64,000 nt of DNA, from assembly GCA_032629725.1 (NCBI GenBank), contig JAFEVB010000029.1, positions 434,001 through 498,000 of the forward strand, written 5' to 3'. Of this stretch, positions 54,923-64,000 are shown piece after piece. Every line of letters begins with the position of its first letter. Position 1 is the first letter of the stretch. This DNA comes from Gremmenia infestans. Taxonomy: Eukaryota; Ascomycota; Leotiomycetes; Helotiales; Hamatocanthoscyphaceae. Below the pieces are notes generated by a model that was not told the origin of the DNA, did no database searches, and saw only the letters and a list, made by a program, of their open reading frames with translations. The position numbers and the translations under genes were made by a program.

Positions 54923-56050
54923 ATGTCCGTCGCAAGTCGAGAAACGGACATTTACAGGCGTGATGCAAAAGTCGACCACAATTTGCTAACCCCAGCTGAA
55001 CGAGAACGACTTCTTAAGGTACGCAAGCGCTTCACCACTTCTATACAAATTCTAACGAAAGAAACCACAGCCATATCTACCGACTCCACCTACTAGATCT
55101 GCTTCTAAACGCGGCAGAAAAGATGCAATCCCGAGTATCCGTATAGACCAACCCAAAAGTTCCAGACTCGGTGTCCGAACGTTCCTCAAAAACCAATTAC
55201 ATGTCCTCGTTTACGTTATTGTGCATGCGGTTTTCTCAATTTATATACGGTTTCGACAGGCATATCATGCGGTAAAGGATAGGATATTCGCTGTTCTGTA
55301 TTATCATCACAGGACGCCGGAGCTTATTCAGAAGGATGTCAAAGGCCTGGGCAGGTTACCACAGCATTTGAGTGTAATATTGAAGCTTGAAGATGGGGGA
55401 AGGGGAGGTGCTGGGCTAGAGGCGCTGGTGGATGAAGTTGCGGAGATTGCGGCTTGGTGTGCTTGTGTGGGCATTCCTATGCTGTCGGTATACGAGCAAT
55501 CTGGTATGTTCTATTAAGGCTCTATATCAAGCATTCGTGCTAACTTTGGGAAGGAATACTCAAAGGATACCTTCCAGCAACACATAGGGCCATAGCACGG
55601 AAACTCTCTTCATACTTCGGACCCCAACACCCAGCATTATCATTACGAGCCCCTCACGTACCGTCTATGGAATCTCCCTCGAGCCCTCCTACGAGCGATG
55701 CCCCCGGAGCCTCCTCCAAAACCCTATCTATCCTCCTTCTTTCCTCAGAAGATGGCCGAGACTCATTGGTTGATTTGACCAAAACTCTCGCTGAAATGTC
55801 ACAAAGGTCCAAGCTCTCCTCCAAAGACATCAGCCCCGACCTAATCGACGCCGAACTCTCGGAAAGCGTGATGGGCGAGCCCGAACTCCTAATACTTTTC
55901 AGCCCATCCGTCGAGCTCTCAGGCTATCCGCCCTGGCAAGTCCGACTCACAGAGATCTATCACGTGCAAGATAACCAAGGAGTTGGGTATCAGGTGTTCT
56001 TGCGGGCGTTGTACAATTTTGCGAATGCGCAGATGCGGTATGGGAGGTAA
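54923..56050 (+). CDS. nus1: NUS1, subunit of dehydrodolichyl diphosphate synthase
   Basis: Three exons, join(54923..55018,55071..55503,55554..56050), 341 residues; introns of 52 and 50 bp keep phase. Order: a hydrophilic N-terminus, one membrane helix at about 80-100 (HVLVYVIVHAVFSIYIRF), then a cis-prenyltransferase-like domain with HLSVILKLEDG (a degenerate substrate region), IAAWCACVGIPMLSVYEQSG followed by ILKGY, and the C-terminal PWQVRLTEIYHVQDNQGVGY ending QMRYGR. The C-terminal RxG-type end of NUS1/NgBR is present (MRYGR), which contributes to the active site of the complex with the catalytic subunit. The ER-membrane complex makes dolichol precursors. The 3' end faces that of the AlkB gene at 26 bp. 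Confidence 0.93.
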
Positions 56051-56076
56051 TTCCCCAAGGAAATGTGTATAGATTA

Positions 56077-57191
56077 TTACAAGAGGTCATGATTCCACAA
56101 CCTCATCTCGCGACGAGTTTCGTCCCACTTATAAACCGGTCCAGAGCCTACGTCATAATTGTAGTAATTCTCTGTTCCGCCCTTGATCATTGCGCGCCTA
56201 AAGGTGATGTTGATTCTTCCTCCGTCTTCGGCATTCTTGCCTGTTCGTTTAGGGATTGAATGAAGCCAATTGGCTTGAGTTCGTCCTCTCATCAGAATCA
56301 TATCTCCGCTTGCAAGAGGTAGCTTGATTGGTTTTGTCTCGGGTGGTGGTGGGGCGTTGTCATTTGGTGCAACTGGTTTGTGCTTCATGAGAAAGTCTCT
56401 CTTTGCACCGAGCGAGAATGAGGCGATGGCAGGTAGGCTTCCGAGAAATCTCTCATCGTCACTGTGGTACGAGATGCTGTCCGACCCGGAGGCATAGTAA
56501 TTAACCAAACAGAAATTGAACTTGCATCCCGTGGCCGCTTCTGTAGAGATCCGTAGCTTGTCGAGACATTTTGGTATTGGCCGAGGTGGATACTTGGAGT
56601 AGTTCTTGTCCTTTTCTACTTTCCTCTTTGTGCTGGCATCGAATACTTCTCCAGCTTCATTGAACTGGGAGGTGTCATCAACGCCAAAGACCGTGGTGTA
56701 TCTGTTTGGAGCTTAGCATCATTCGATTTTGGACTCACGTATTCATACCTCGGTGTTCGAATATCAGTCTCAATACCACCACGTTTGATTTTGTACTCGA
56801 CTCTATAGAAGAACAATTCTTTACGGAGGAATTGGAAGACCTCGCGTTCTAGATATTTTGGAATATATGGTTCAAAATAAAGCAGATCAAGATCCGCTTG
56901 ATCATTGATGGCTCGACCGATTGTCGAAGGGAAAGACTTCAGTTCTGTTTCGATAGACTTTGGGAAACATTGTATAGGATGAGGATATGTTGGATGATGA
57001 GAGGACTCGACTTTCTGCAGGACAATCAGCATGTATAGACTTTACTGTAAAGAGATGTCGCCGCTCACTTGATCCTTGTCTATTGCTGAATGATCACCAA
57101 CGTCGAGGTTATTAGTGTCAGATACACGTGCCTTCTTGGGAGGAGGCTTGAAAAACGCGTCCAGAGTTCTCTTTTTCGTAGACTCTGCCAT
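56077..57191 (-). CDS. AlkB-type 2-oxoglutarate/Fe(II) dioxygenase (ALKBH2/3-like DNA repair)
   Basis: Three exons, complement(join(56077..56701,56749..57014,57069..57191)), 337 residues; introns of 47 and 54 bp rebuild ETDIRTPRYTTVFGVDD. The N-terminus KKRTLDAFFKPP is a PCNA-box-like TLDAFF with a nearby basic run (PPPKKARV). The core has FFYRVEYKIKRGGIETDIRT, FNFCLVNYYASGSDSISYHS then DDE, giving the iron ligands H208 and D210, LASGDMILMRGRTQANWLH with distal H276, and GRINITFR with the 2-oxoglutarate-binding arginines 291 and 297. ALKBH2/3 proteins remove 1-methyladenine and 3-methylcytosine from DNA. The PCNA-box-like motif would place it at replication forks (inference). Head to head with TRM5. 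Confidence 0.92.
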
Positions 57192-57483
57192 TGTTAGTTT
57201 GTTGTTCGAGAAAAGGACCTACGGCAACTAATGACTTCACCATCGCAGCCTCGTCCTCGTTGGTGGCCCCTAATCCTAATCAGGAACGGCCTGGCGATCT
57301 AGCGTGCTTTTCGTCTCAGCCTTGTCTTCAAAATCGCCAAATGAAATTCGTGACTCGACCAAATAAGAAATATTCAGTAAAAGACAACAATATGCAGCAA
57401 TGGAGGTAAGACCTGCAATATCCATGGAATGACTATCAATAACAGCTTTGCAGGATACAACTTTATTAGCTAATTCCGACGCC
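57192..57483. promoter_or_regulatory. Shared head-to-head promoter, AlkB-type gene and TRM5
   Basis: 292 bp between start codons; the open frames inside it do not belong to any supported gene. An intron in the TRM5 leader is possible (GTAAGA at about 57405 and CAG at 57452). Confidence 0.4.
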
Positions 57484-59171
57484 ATGTCCCTCTTTCGACC
57501 TCCAATCGTTCGGTCTGCCACCGCAGCCCTCGACCGTTCTCTCTTCTCAAAGACCTTTCCTATTGCTGCCGCAAGAGTGTTAAATCCCAAAAACATACCG
57601 CGGATCCAAATCCAGCTTAACAAAACCCATGAAGTCCTCAATCTGGAAAGACGAAAGCCTGTGGAAATAGATCCAGATCCAGCCCTGGCGTCGAAGGGTG
57701 GGAAATGCTTGCTTTTGAACCCCGACGTCAAGCCATATGACTCGAATACGTGGAGCAAGGTCTTACAAGAGGCGTCGGAAAAGGATGAGATTAAAGTTAT
57801 ACCCTACGATCTAGTGCTAGATTATAATTATTGGCCATACCGTACATATGTCCAGAATCTCTGATTTCAAGGACGCTGTTCTAACAAAAGTAGTGGATAT
57901 AATGACTTCGTTATTACCGGAAGATGCACAGGCAGAAATCCCCACTGGATTTACAATGGTTGGGCATGTGGGTACGTAACCACACCATGACCAAGTTGAC
58001 TGGTAACCCCAAGATTAACTTCCTCCAGCACATTTAAATCTCAGAGATGAATATCTTCCCTATAAGAAGATTATTGCGGAGGTTATCGTAGACAAAAATC
58101 CAACTATTCGAACAGTCATTAACAAGACTAATAATGTGGGCACTGAATCCGAATTCAGGACCTTTGGATACGAAGTCCTATTCGGTCCAGATGACATGAA
58201 CGTCGAAGTGGGCGAGGGAGACTGTGTCTTTAAATTCGACTACTCCAAGGTATACTGGAACAGCCGCCTTCAGACAGAGCATAAGCGAGTTGTGGATATG
58301 TTCAACCCAGGCGAAGTCGTTTGTGATGTTATGGCTGGCATTGGTCCTTTTGCTCTACCAGCCGGGAAGAAAGAAGTCTTCGTCTTGGCTAATGATTTGA
58401 ACCCTGAATCTTACAAATACTTGAAAGAGGGCATCGTTCGAAATAAGGTCAGTTCATCTCCATTGAAGATCTTGTTAAGATCGCCTCTGATCAGGCACTA
58501 CATCTGACATATTCCTTCCTCATTTCCCCCAATACAATTTCACATCTATAATCCTAGCTAATACCCGCGCTCACTCACAGGTCTCTGAAATCGTCCAACC
58601 CTTCAACGAAGACGGCCACACATTCATTCAACACGCAGCCGACCACCTCTTGAACCTAACCGCCACCTCCCAAAACACCATAACCCTTCCCCTCCGCGCA
58701 CCCAAGCGATCCCGCAGGAACCCCCCCTCCACCCCCGCTCCCACCACCAAAACCCTAACCATCCCCACCACAATCTCGCACTTCGTCATGAACCTCCCCG
58801 CCATCGCTATCTCCTTCCTCCCCTCCTTCAACGGCCTCTACCACGGCCACGATTCCCTCTTTTACCCACACACCGCGACCAAACTACCCATGATCCACGT
58901 ACACTGCTTCTCGACGAAAAGCGACGACAACGTGCGCGAGACGGCGGAGATTTGCCAGCGCGTGAGCGAGGCGTTGGGGTTTGAGATTAGGCCGGGCGAG
59001 CAGGAGATGAGCGTGCATGAGGTGCGGGATGTGGCGCCGAAGAAGAGGATGTTTTGTGCTAGTTTCCGGTTGCCGGCTGAGGTGGCGTTTAGGGAAAGGA
59101 AAGCGGTTGGGGAAAAAGAGGGATGGGGTACGTGGATGAAGAAGCAGCTGGGGATGGGGAATGAGGAGTGA
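57484..59171 (+). CDS. trm5: tRNA (guanine37-N1)-methyltransferase TRM5
   Basis: Four exons, join(57484..57841,57894..57971,58029..58447,58581..59171), 481 residues. Introns are 52, 57 and 133 bp. The first acceptor is the TAG at 57893 behind a TTCTAAC branch site; it gives LDYNYWPYLDIMTSLLPED, whereas nearer acceptors break the frame. Marks of Trm5: MSLFRPPIVRSATAALDRSL with an amphipathic basic start, GFTMVGHVAHLNLRDEYLPY then KKIIAE, SRLQTEHKRVVDMFNPGEVV, motif I VCDVMAGIGPFALPAGKK, ANDLNPESYKYLKEGI and the NPPY-like FVMNLPAIAISFLPSF. The enzyme methylates N1 of G37 next to the anticodon and prevents frameshifts; in yeast it serves cytosol and mitochondria. The alternative start is not needed. 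Confidence 0.93.
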
Positions 59172-59675
59172 GGAGAATGAGGGTTTGTCTGTAGTGCGCG
59201 GCTCTTTCGAGAGAGACGGACATATCATGCACCAGCATACTTTGCCAGACGATTAAAGCATTGAATCGCCTTGTATAAATTGTTGGAATAGTCGGGACGA
59301 GCCCACAGAAAAGTTTTACACAGTGAGATACTTGTGGATTTCAAATGTAGATGAGCCTTCGGTTTGGAAAGAAACCCAATCTCGAACCTTGGACCACCAG
59401 GGAGAAATATAAATTCGTTCTAGTCTTGTGCTGTTACTTGGTTGCTTCCCAAAAATGAAGATGCAAGCTTCACAGGCAGGAAGTCAAAACGTGATGATTC
59501 GAAGAACCAATATCCATTACAGTGATTTCTATCGCATGCATGATATGCATTTGAGAACAGGCAGAAACCGACGTCATAAGCTCATGAACCAAACGCTCAA
59601 TGCAGATACCAGCGCCCCACGACTTCCGTGTACATCAAACAACGCCAAATTATATACCAACTCGTATTCATCTAC
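59172..59675. other. Convergent spacer between TRM5 and Mif2
   Basis: About 500 bp between stop codons, with no gene supported. The 97-codon frame at 59428-59721 has low-complexity Ser/Thr sequence and overlaps the Mif2 3' end. Confidence 0.55.
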
Positions 59676-61780
59676 TCATTCCTGCAGCACCTCTTCTTCC
59701 GCTTCAACCTCGCAGCCTTGACCAAAAAAGATCCTAGCTGGCTGCTCATAATCATTTTCGATGCTGTAAAAGTTTCCTACTTGAGATCAGCCTTGTAGAA
59801 TCAAAGCAGACACTATAAAAACATACCTCTCGGAACCTGAAACATGCCTCCCTTTCCAATCCTAAAAACATTTTCCTCATTAACCGTGACCTGCACGCGT
59901 CCATAATGCACAAAGAACACCATCTGCATCTTCCTCGAACACTTGGCCCTTTTCTTGTCGCCTGGCCTGAAATCAAGTATTCCAGAGCCAAAGAAGGGTA
60001 GCGTGAGTGTTTTGGCAAATTTGAAAGACCCGTCTTTGACGACTTGGGTAATGATTGCAGCTGAAGACAAAGCAATCTCTTGTTCTTGATCTTCGGTATC
60101 TTGACCTGTTGGATCTTCTGGGTCCCATGCCCTAACGATGCCTTCAATGCGACCAGGTGCCGCCTCCCAAGGCTCAACATCCTCCTCGTTTTCTAGCTCT
60201 GGCTCTGCACGCTTCTTGCCCTTGGATGGCTTCGCCTTACTCTTCGGCCGATGAGGCTTTCGTTCATCAACCTCGTCTGTGCGGAGTACTTCCTTGATTC
60301 TAGGTAGCAAAAATTTACCATAGCTGTCTTCGATTTCGTCTTGGGACTCCGTGGCATATTCGACTCTCTCGTTCCTCCAGAACGCGAGAGGTTTTATGGA
60401 ATTTCGGCCAGAGCGGGTTGTGTTGAATCCGGTGCTTAGAGCTGGGGTTTCCCGGCGCAGTATGATGAGTCCGCGGTTGTTTCTAGGCAAGGGAGGACCG
60501 CGCTTGACTGCAGGGGAGTCTTCCGATATGGTGGCTAATGCTGGTTTCGATGCCTTGGCCTTTGCTTTTGATGCATTGGAAGCTTCATCACTCTGTCGAG
60601 ACTTTCCAGCTGCCTTCTTGGAAGGTTCTTTCGGGGCAGGTCCTGCAGCTTGAGCAGTCTTTTTCGTTTTACCATTAGTTTTGGGAGCTTCTGGGGCTTT
60701 GTCGAGAGAACGTCGAGCTCTTTTGGTTGGCCGTTCCGGTTCTTGCTCTTCTTGAGCTTCCTCTGGCTGTTCTTCTTCTTCAATAGAGGCCGGATTGGCC
60801 TTTTTTGGTCGTCCGCCTCGACTCTTCTTCGTAGGTTCTACTGGCTCGTCAAGATTTGGTGATTTCCGCTTTCCTTTTTTTACTGCTTGAATATCGGATA
60901 TCTCAGACTCGTCATCCTCGTCTGGCTCTGCATCTTGTGGTTCGGGTTGCGCATCATCCTCGGCTTCAACCATTTGAAAGTCGTCCTCACCATCATTGTT
61001 CACCAATTGAAATGAATTTTCGTCGTTATCTGCAGTATCATAGTTTACAGTCGTATCGACTTCTTCTACGCTATTGTCCGAAGAGAGCGGTTGCTTGAGT
61101 CTTTGGAGATGACTGCCGTTGGTTAGTCTGCCCACAAGAGGGAGGGCCGAGGCTGCTCGTTTCTTTGTCGCGCTAGCAATCTCCGTAGAGTTCTCATCGG
61201 TGGCATTTGAGAAGTCCAGCTTTCGCCGCACAGATGCAGATACTGAGGCCGACCTTGGTGCGACAATTGTGCCTCGTGTTGGTGATGAAACAGGGGCGAT
61301 GGATGGGTTTCTTCGAGCAGGAGATTGTAGAAATGTCTTGATTGGTGATTTCGATCGCGGTGGCGGGAGTCGAATACTTGCTCGCTTCTCGAGGACTTCA
61401 TCAGGTTCTGGTATTGTACCTATGAAAGCAGTTAGCAAGTTCCCATTACTACTGCAGATTCGCGGACATACTCTCGCCGACGTCCATATCCTCCTCGCTT
61501 GAGATAGTCCTATTGGCGTTCTTCTGTACACTGTTCACTTTGTTTGGTCTGCCATTCAAAGGTTTTGCGGGCGAAGAGAATAGGTCATCTATAGGCTCGA
61601 ATCCATTCTCGTCTCGAATTCCTTTATCGGGCAGCGTAAGACCAGTCTTTCTATACAGATGTTAAGTGAGTCGCCCTATCATAAGAAATCTACCCACCTT
61701 CCTCGCCTTCCTAAGTCGAACAGGAATTGATTCTCCGTTGGTTTGCGCTTTGGCAGCGCAGCAGTCCCATTTGGCGCCAT
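59676..61780 (-). CDS. mif2: Centromere protein CENP-C (Mif2)
   Basis: Four exons, complement(join(59676..59776,59827..61419,61472..61650,61698..61780)), 651 residues; introns of 50, 52 and 47 bp keep phase. The N-terminus has the Mif2 N-terminal motif (GRRGRKTGLTLPDKGIRDEN, GFEPIDDLFSSP), which contacts the Mis12/MIND complex. A long charged disordered middle with KKSRGGRPKK (AT-hook-like) follows. The CENP-C signature, which binds the CENP-A nucleosome, is at about 420-440 (SGRNSIKPLAFWRNERVEYA). The C-terminal cupin dimer domain ends KMQMVFFVHYGRVQVTVNEE then FRIGKGGMFQVPRGNFYSIE and ARIFFGQGCEVE. The last exon had to be joined at the GTATGT at 59826. It anchors the kinetochore; order and motifs make the identity secure. 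Confidence 0.95.
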
Positions 61781-62751
61781 CCTCAACGCGCGCGTTGTGG
61801 ATGGAAAGCGCGTTTCTTAGAGCAGAAAAGAGCGGCGGTTATCGTGCTTAATATTTGGATACTGAGGTTATCGTGGGAAGTGGAAAACGCGTGGGAGTCG
61901 GCCGGACGAGAGGTGTTAAGAAGTTGATAAATTAGTAGGTATGTTGATGAGGGGTGCCGCTAGGAGGTCAGAACAAAACAGTCGCGTTCATTGCCGGGGC
62001 CGTTTGACGCCTGCATGCGTGCCCGATACCTTAGGCGGATATTATTCCCGTGACTCCATAGTAATTTATTTCAAATCTCTTCTCTTTAATCAACTTGGTC
62101 TCTCCCCTATCTCACGCTTTAGTGTAATAATTACATCCGGTCACCTTACTTCAATCGATAGCGATTTTGGTCTCGTCTTCTCTTATACATTATAACATCC
62201 TCACCGTTTCCTCAATTGAGCTCAAGCTTGTTATTTATCAAATCGCTCCAACATGAGCTACCAAAGTACGAATCTAATACCACACGTATTGCATGTTAAA
62301 GCTCCGCTCTTGTCTTTGATAACGGCTAGGCAGACCGATGTATCATATACTAGATAATAGCTTATGCATCTGAGAACAACCTCCACAGCCTCGAACATGT
62401 CTATCAACAGGACTTAGAGGGCTCTACTAGGAATGATTCTAACATCTGAATTTCACTTCGCTAGTAAGGTCTCCAGAAGTTATTTTGGAGGCGATATATG
62501 TAATAAGTCTCATTTAGGCAGGTCCAATCATTTCCTTCTTACCTCAATTCACCAATATCTTGTGCTTCCTTTGCTGTTATTCATTTAATGTCGCCTGTAC
62601 ATTCTTTCCTGCCCTCTCGCGCGCTGTTCTTAAAACAAAGTATTTTTTGGAGCATTCCAGGTCAAGTCAGCGCATCCCCATATCTCTACCACCGCTTTGA
62701 TTTTTTTATCATCTTCTAGAGCCAAAGCAAGACCCGGCACAAGTCGAAACC
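61781..62751. other. Divergent region between Mif2 and Fig1 genes
   Basis: Promoter and leader region. The sequence contains a short ATG at 62253 followed at once by a possible donor, but no satisfactory exon set could be joined, so I leave it out. No gene supported. Confidence 0.45.
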
Positions 62752-62877
62752 ATGAACGGGAATTGGAGGCAAGGCTTTATGGGCATGAACATGATGGAAA
62801 GGGTGTATGGCTTTGGTATGAATTTCTCCCAAAAAAATGCTTGGAATAATTCTGACGGCTCTAAGGACGACGAATGA
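62752..62877 (+). promoter_or_regulatory. Upstream ORF of 41 codons overlapping the Fig1 start (ATGA)
   Basis: An ATG at 62752 opens 41 codons rich in Asn, Gly and Met (MNGNWRQGFMGMNMMERVYG then FGMNFSQKNAW and NNSDGSKDDE). Its TGA shares bases with the ATG of the Fig1 gene in GAATGA (ATGA at 62874-62877). In eukaryotes such an overlapping uORF can only feed the main gene by reinitiation or leaky scanning, which usually lowers expression. No other ATG lies between the two. Confidence 0.5.
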
Positions 62878-63879
62878 AGCGGTTAGGCGAGGGCTTCTTG
62901 ATATACGCGTTGGCTGTGCCAGTCATCCTCTTCTACGGTCAGCTACAACCTGAAGCTACTTGAAGGACAGCTACTAATACTGCATCAGTTTTGGTCTATG
63001 CAGGATGCGTGTCTGCATCTCCAGGGCTTCCAGGCCTGTACCTAGTCTCCATTTCGAACACGAATGCTACAACGGGACCTACAGCAGACCTCACGGTTCA
63101 TGTTGGATATTTTGGTCAGCACCTTGCAAATTCACCTCCTGAAATATCTAAGTCTGACAACAATTAACGTAGGCATGTGTGCCTACTACTCCAGCACCAT
63201 GGTGACGTGCTCTCCGTCAAACGGTCGAAGCGGGGACACAATTGCAGACTGGTTGATCCACTCCGAAGACCTGAATGCGATCTATTTTTTCGACTTTGCC
63301 ACAATTATTCAGAACAAGATATTCTTCTATCTCATCGCCTTTGCTGGGCCGTTCTTCGCCGTTTCACTAGGCTTATTCGCCATATGTATTCTCGAGCTTA
63401 AAAGTCGCGATCCCACCAATCCAGATCCCGTACCTGCCCAGAACCGAAAATGGATTGCAATGATGGCTGGAGGTTCAATGTGGACTAGTGTGGCACTCAA
63501 TATGGCTTCTGCTATATCAATAACTCAAGTGGCCAATGGGCTCCAATACTTTTCTGGCGAGCACGATGGAGGTGTCGACATTCGTAGCGGGACGAGCTTA
63601 ATCGCTTTGCAGTGGCTCATTGTTATGTTCTCTTTTGCTATTGGACTTGGAGTTTCTACCGTCTGTCGAACTGCGTATGAGGTCCCAGTATTCATTGACA
63701 GAGGGAATCCAGGCCCTATGGTGCTTCCTATGCAGCAACCTATGATGGATGGAGGATACGGAGCGGGCTATGGAGGATATGGGGGTCAGGGGGGTTATGG
63801 AGGTTATGGGGGAAACGGGATGTTTGGTGGCTTCAATCCCTGGAATAGATTCAACAACTGGAGGCAGAATAATTGGTGA
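62874..63879 (+). CDS. Fig1-family calcium-influx / membrane-fusion protein
   Basis: Three exons, join(62874..62937,62989..63114,63173..63879), 298 residues; introns of 51 and 58 bp (GTCAGC donors) keep frame. Four membrane helices are apparent: FLIYALAVPVILFYGV, FYLIAFAGPFFAVSLGLFAI, WIAMMAGGSMWTSVALNM and LIALQWLIVMFSFAIGLGVS. Between helices 1 and 2 is the claudin-like loop with the Fig1 signature VHVGYFGMCAYYSSTMVTC. The C-terminus is a Gly/Tyr repeat (GGYGAGYGGYGGQGGYGG) ending NPWNRFNNWRQNNW. Fig1 proteins act in calcium uptake and cell fusion during mating and in hyphal fusion. The start is preceded by an overlapping uORF. Confidence 0.87.
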
Positions 63880-64000
63880 TGATCATTTACAAAGCTTGTA
63901 TCCCATTGGAAAGTAACTTTTGGAAGATATACTCCACAGATAATTTGAGGCGGAATTTCAACCCACTTGACCAGCTAATCGATTTGGAATCGCAGGTGTT

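Noticed and set aside
62253..62450. Possible tiny spliced gene starting MSYQ
   Set aside because: Every acceptor tried led to a stop within a few codons; only an 18-residue product was possible.
1..64000. tRNA, rRNA, snRNA genes, CRISPR arrays, long terminal repeats
   Set aside because: No GTTCGA-type T-loop with a matching acceptor stem, no regularly spaced identical repeats and no paired long terminal repeats were seen by eye. A tRNA and covariance-model scan would be decisive.

Overview
The window is nuclear DNA from a filamentous ascomycete (Pezizomycotina). The evidence is short 45-135 bp spliceosomal introns with GTRNGT donors and YAG acceptors, genes on both strands with no operons, and families confined to filamentous fungi (PTH11-like receptor with CFEM domain, HeLo domain, G1 glutamic peptidase, Questin_oxidase, DUF1772, Fig1). 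Gene style would fit Leotiomycetes, but that is inference without any search. No tRNA, rRNA, CRISPR array, intact transposon or virus-like gene was seen. Most models below were spliced by hand, and exon coordinates are given in the evidence.

Layout. 1-6.6 kb is gene-poor, with only a minus-strand coding remnant broken by stops and frame changes (about 0.17-2.35 kb). 6.6-11.7 kb holds a HeLo-plus-Ras-association protein and an NTF2-fold protein. 13.5-29 kb is an accessory, surface-and-secretion stretch: a CFEM/PTH11-type receptor, two small unrecognised genes, a secreted G1 glutamic peptidase, a 937-residue Ser/Thr-rich wall-type protein with five tandem NPGGR repeats, a secreted M6 zinc metallopeptidase and an NmrA-like NAD(P)-binding protein. 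A GGR-L-type motif recurs in three adjacent genes there (18.1, 19.8 and 22.8-23.3 kb).

From 30.7 kb onward the genes are mainly conserved housekeeping: Prp4 (U4/U6 snRNP), RNase H2 catalytic subunit, RAD17 clamp loader, a UBE3D-type E2-binding protein, a large disordered methyltransferase, RanGAP, COX17, COG4, NUS1, an AlkB-type dioxygenase, TRM5, CENP-C/Mif2 and a Fig1 family protein. Interspersed are a DUF1772 anthrone-oxygenase-like gene, a questin-oxidase-like gene and a small secreted protein.

Several pairs are head to head across about 290-340 bp (RanGAP/COX17, COG4/NUS1, AlkB/TRM5, questin oxidase/UBE3D), suggesting shared promoters. NUS1 and the AlkB gene converge with only 26 bp between stop codons. 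Genes worth a second look are the HeLo-RA fusion, the NPGGR motif cluster, the M6 peptidase with an altered zinc motif, the Fig1 gene with an upstream ORF that overlaps its start codon, and the multi-exon CFEM receptor.
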